A stretch of DNA of 64,000 nt, taken from Saccharothrix saharensis. Lineage in GTDB: Bacteria; Actinomycetota; Actinomycetes; Mycobacteriales; Pseudonocardiaceae. The position numbers were made by a program, and so were the translations under genes. Positions 63,052 to 64,000 of this stretch are shown piece after piece. The stretch is from contig NZ_VFPP01000001.1 in NCBI RefSeq assembly GCF_006716745.1, forward strand, positions 806,001-870,000, given 5' to 3'. The notes beneath the pieces are model-generated. The model was not told where the DNA came from and did no database searches. It saw only the letters and a list, made by a program, of their open reading frames with translations. Each line of letters begins with the position of its first letter. Positions within the stretch are counted from its first letter, which is position 1.

Positions 63052-63486
63052 GTGCACACGTCGGGAGGCACCAGCGGAAACCGGGCCGCGTTGCCGGACG
63101 CCCTGCGCAGCCGGTGGCTGGCACCGGTCTACGCGCTGGTCGTCTCGTTCCTGGCCGTCCTGCTGCTCGGCGCGGTCGTGGGCGAACCCGCCGCGCCCAC
63201 CCGGTCGGTCGACATCCGGTTCGTGGCGCACGGTCAGGACCGGGCCTCGCTGGACAACGCCCGGGTCGAGGTGTTCGCCGGGACCGGATCGGCCCTCACG
63301 GTGAACGCCGAGGGCCGGATCGACGGCGTTCCGGCGGACGGGCCGCTCACGATCTGCGTGCGGCTGCCGCAGGGCTGGTCGGCGCCGGCACCGGCGCGCC
63401 GGCTCGGCGACCTCACGTGCTGGCCGGAGGTCGCCGCCGAGGGTCTGGTCGAGCTGCCCGTCACCCGGTCGGAGGCTCCCCGATGA
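63052..63486 (+). CDS. Single-pass membrane protein of unknown function
   Basis: A 144-residue protein from GTG 63052 with GGAGG 5 bases upstream. One N-terminal transmembrane helix (LAPVYALVVSFLAVLLLGAVV) is followed by a small beta-rich outside domain, with DIRFVAHGQDRASLDNARVE and two Cys (CVRLPQGW, LTCWPE). Its last bases overlap the next ATG as ATGA, so the two are coupled. Family not recognised. Confidence 0.75.
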   Translation: MHTSGGTSGNRAALPDALRSRWLAPVYALVVSFLAVLLLGAVVGEPAAPTRSVDIRFVAHGQDRASLDNARVEVFAGTGSALTVNAEGRIDGVPADGPLTICVRLPQGWSAPAPARRLGDLTCWPEVAAEGLVELPVTRSEAPR

Positions 63487-64000
63487 CCACCGGGAACGCG
63501 GTGGTGACCGCGCTGACCGCACTGTGCGCGGCCCTGGGCGGGCTGGTCGGCCTCCACCTGCTCGACCTGGACTTCAAGCGCGCGGTGACCGTGGTGGTCG
63601 TCGGCGGGCTCTTCGGGGTCGTCGTCGCGCTCGGGCTGCTGACCGTCGACCGGCGTCCGACGCCGCACCGGGTGCCCGCCGCGCAACGGGAACCGGCGCC
63701 TGCCGCGCCGCGGGAACCGGTGCGCGCCCTGGCGGAACCGGAACCCGCTGCGGCGAACCGGACCTGGTGGTCCGAAACGCCCGCGCGCCCCGCGACCGCC
63801 CCGCCACCGGCCTCGGCCGAACCGCGGCCGTCGCGCGACGGCTACGACGTGGACAGCGCGGTGGTCGCGCAGTGCCCGCGCTGCGGCGACTTCCGCCTCG
63901 ACCTCGAGCAGGGCGCCGACACCTACGCGTTCCGCTGCCGAAACCCGAGGTGCGGGCACCGGTGGGAGTGGCGCGCGGGCGCACCGTGGCCGACGACGGT
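63483..64000 (+). CDS. Membrane zinc-ribbon protein, cut by window end
   Basis: An open frame from ATG 63483 with no stop before 64000 (172 codons seen). Two N-terminal helices (VVTALTALCAALGGLVGLHLL and VVVVGGLFGVVVALGLL) are followed by a Pro/Ala/Arg-rich linker (about 65-115) and a zinc-ribbon-like domain with CPRCG and CRNPRCGH. It starts inside the stop of the gene before, so the pair is translationally coupled. The zinc ribbon may bind a nucleic acid or protein partner. Function unknown; the 3' end is missing. Confidence 0.78.
   Translation, partial: MTTGNAVVTALTALCAALGGLVGLHLLDLDFKRAVTVVVVGGLFGVVVALGLLTVDRRPTPHRVPAAQREPAPAAPREPVRALAEPEPAAANRTWWSETPARPATAPPPASAEPRPSRDGYDVDSAVVAQCPRCGDFRLDLEQGADTYAFRCRNPRCGHRWEWRAGAPWPTT

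Overview
The window is very GC-rich actinomycete DNA: G/C-ending codons throughout, GTG starts common, and several GTGA or ATGA translational overlaps. The mix of secreted polysaccharide-degrading enzymes with Ser/Thr-rich linkers and CBM2 modules, eukaryotic-type Ser/Thr kinases, ECF42 and SigE-type sigma factors, MEDS/STAS/HATPase regulators and GAF-ANTAR proteins points to a soil Pseudonocardiales-type genome (Saccharothrix, Lentzea or Actinosynnema-like). The genus is my inference; no rRNA is present. I saw no tRNA, rRNA, CRISPR array or intact mobile element.

Layout. 1-4027: end of an arabinan-type utilisation locus (sugar ABC permease, GH127 enzyme, secreted clan GH-A-like enzyme with a CBM35-like tail). 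4028-7367: SigE-type sigma factor with a membrane partner, then a scar made of an IS3 transposase relic and a glycosyltransferase broken by several frameshifts. 7420-14547: secreted hydrolases (subtilase, PHB depolymerase/feruloyl-type esterase, GH10-CE4-CBM2 xylanase). 14612-21658: XRE-cupin regulator, ECF42/DGPF pair, two Ser/Thr kinases, a trypsin-fold protease, DUF5946. 21692-29950: J-domain protein, secreted trypsin-like protease, LURP-one protein, ArsR/SRPBCC pair, divergent SDR/LysR pair, ABC exporter, HIT protein, with gene relics in the gaps. 29947-36302: secreted unknown, MFS relic, CorA, truncated xylanase, YbdK-type ligase, HATPase regulator and small unknowns. 36389-40657: a 1422-residue NACHT/STAND ATPase. 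40893-42218: ricin-lectin/PL3 pectate lyase. 42549-49285: Rrf2/truncated-haemoglobin/PucR operon followed by a D-amino-acid dehydrogenase-like gene, a GreA-like factor and two coupled MEDS regulators. 49342-53299: Orn/Lys/Arg decarboxylase with a 39-residue membrane peptide, GNAT, small unknowns. 53482-64000: two-component system, frameshifted DJ-1/PfpI gene, STAS protein and group 2 sigma factor, GAF-ANTAR, MDMPI/DinB-type protein, kinase-like protein, GNAT, CPBP protease, and a two-gene membrane operon cut by the window end.

Themes. Four loci form a plant-polymer toolkit (arabinan, xylan, pectin, ester side chains). Palindromes resembling LacI-family operators or the actinomycete xylanase box lie upstream of three of these secreted-enzyme genes. 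A second theme is partner-switching and stress signalling (STAS, HATPase and MEDS proteins, alternative sigma factors, kinases, ANTAR). A third is gene decay: relics of a glycosyltransferase, IS3, SDR, a tannase-like tail, MFS, a xylanase and a DJ-1 gene sit between intact genes. The most promising unexplained items are the NACHT/STAND ATPase, the twin TGTCGGNNNCGGACA sites between pucR and the dehydrogenase gene, and the overlapping Rrf2-haemoglobin-PucR operon.
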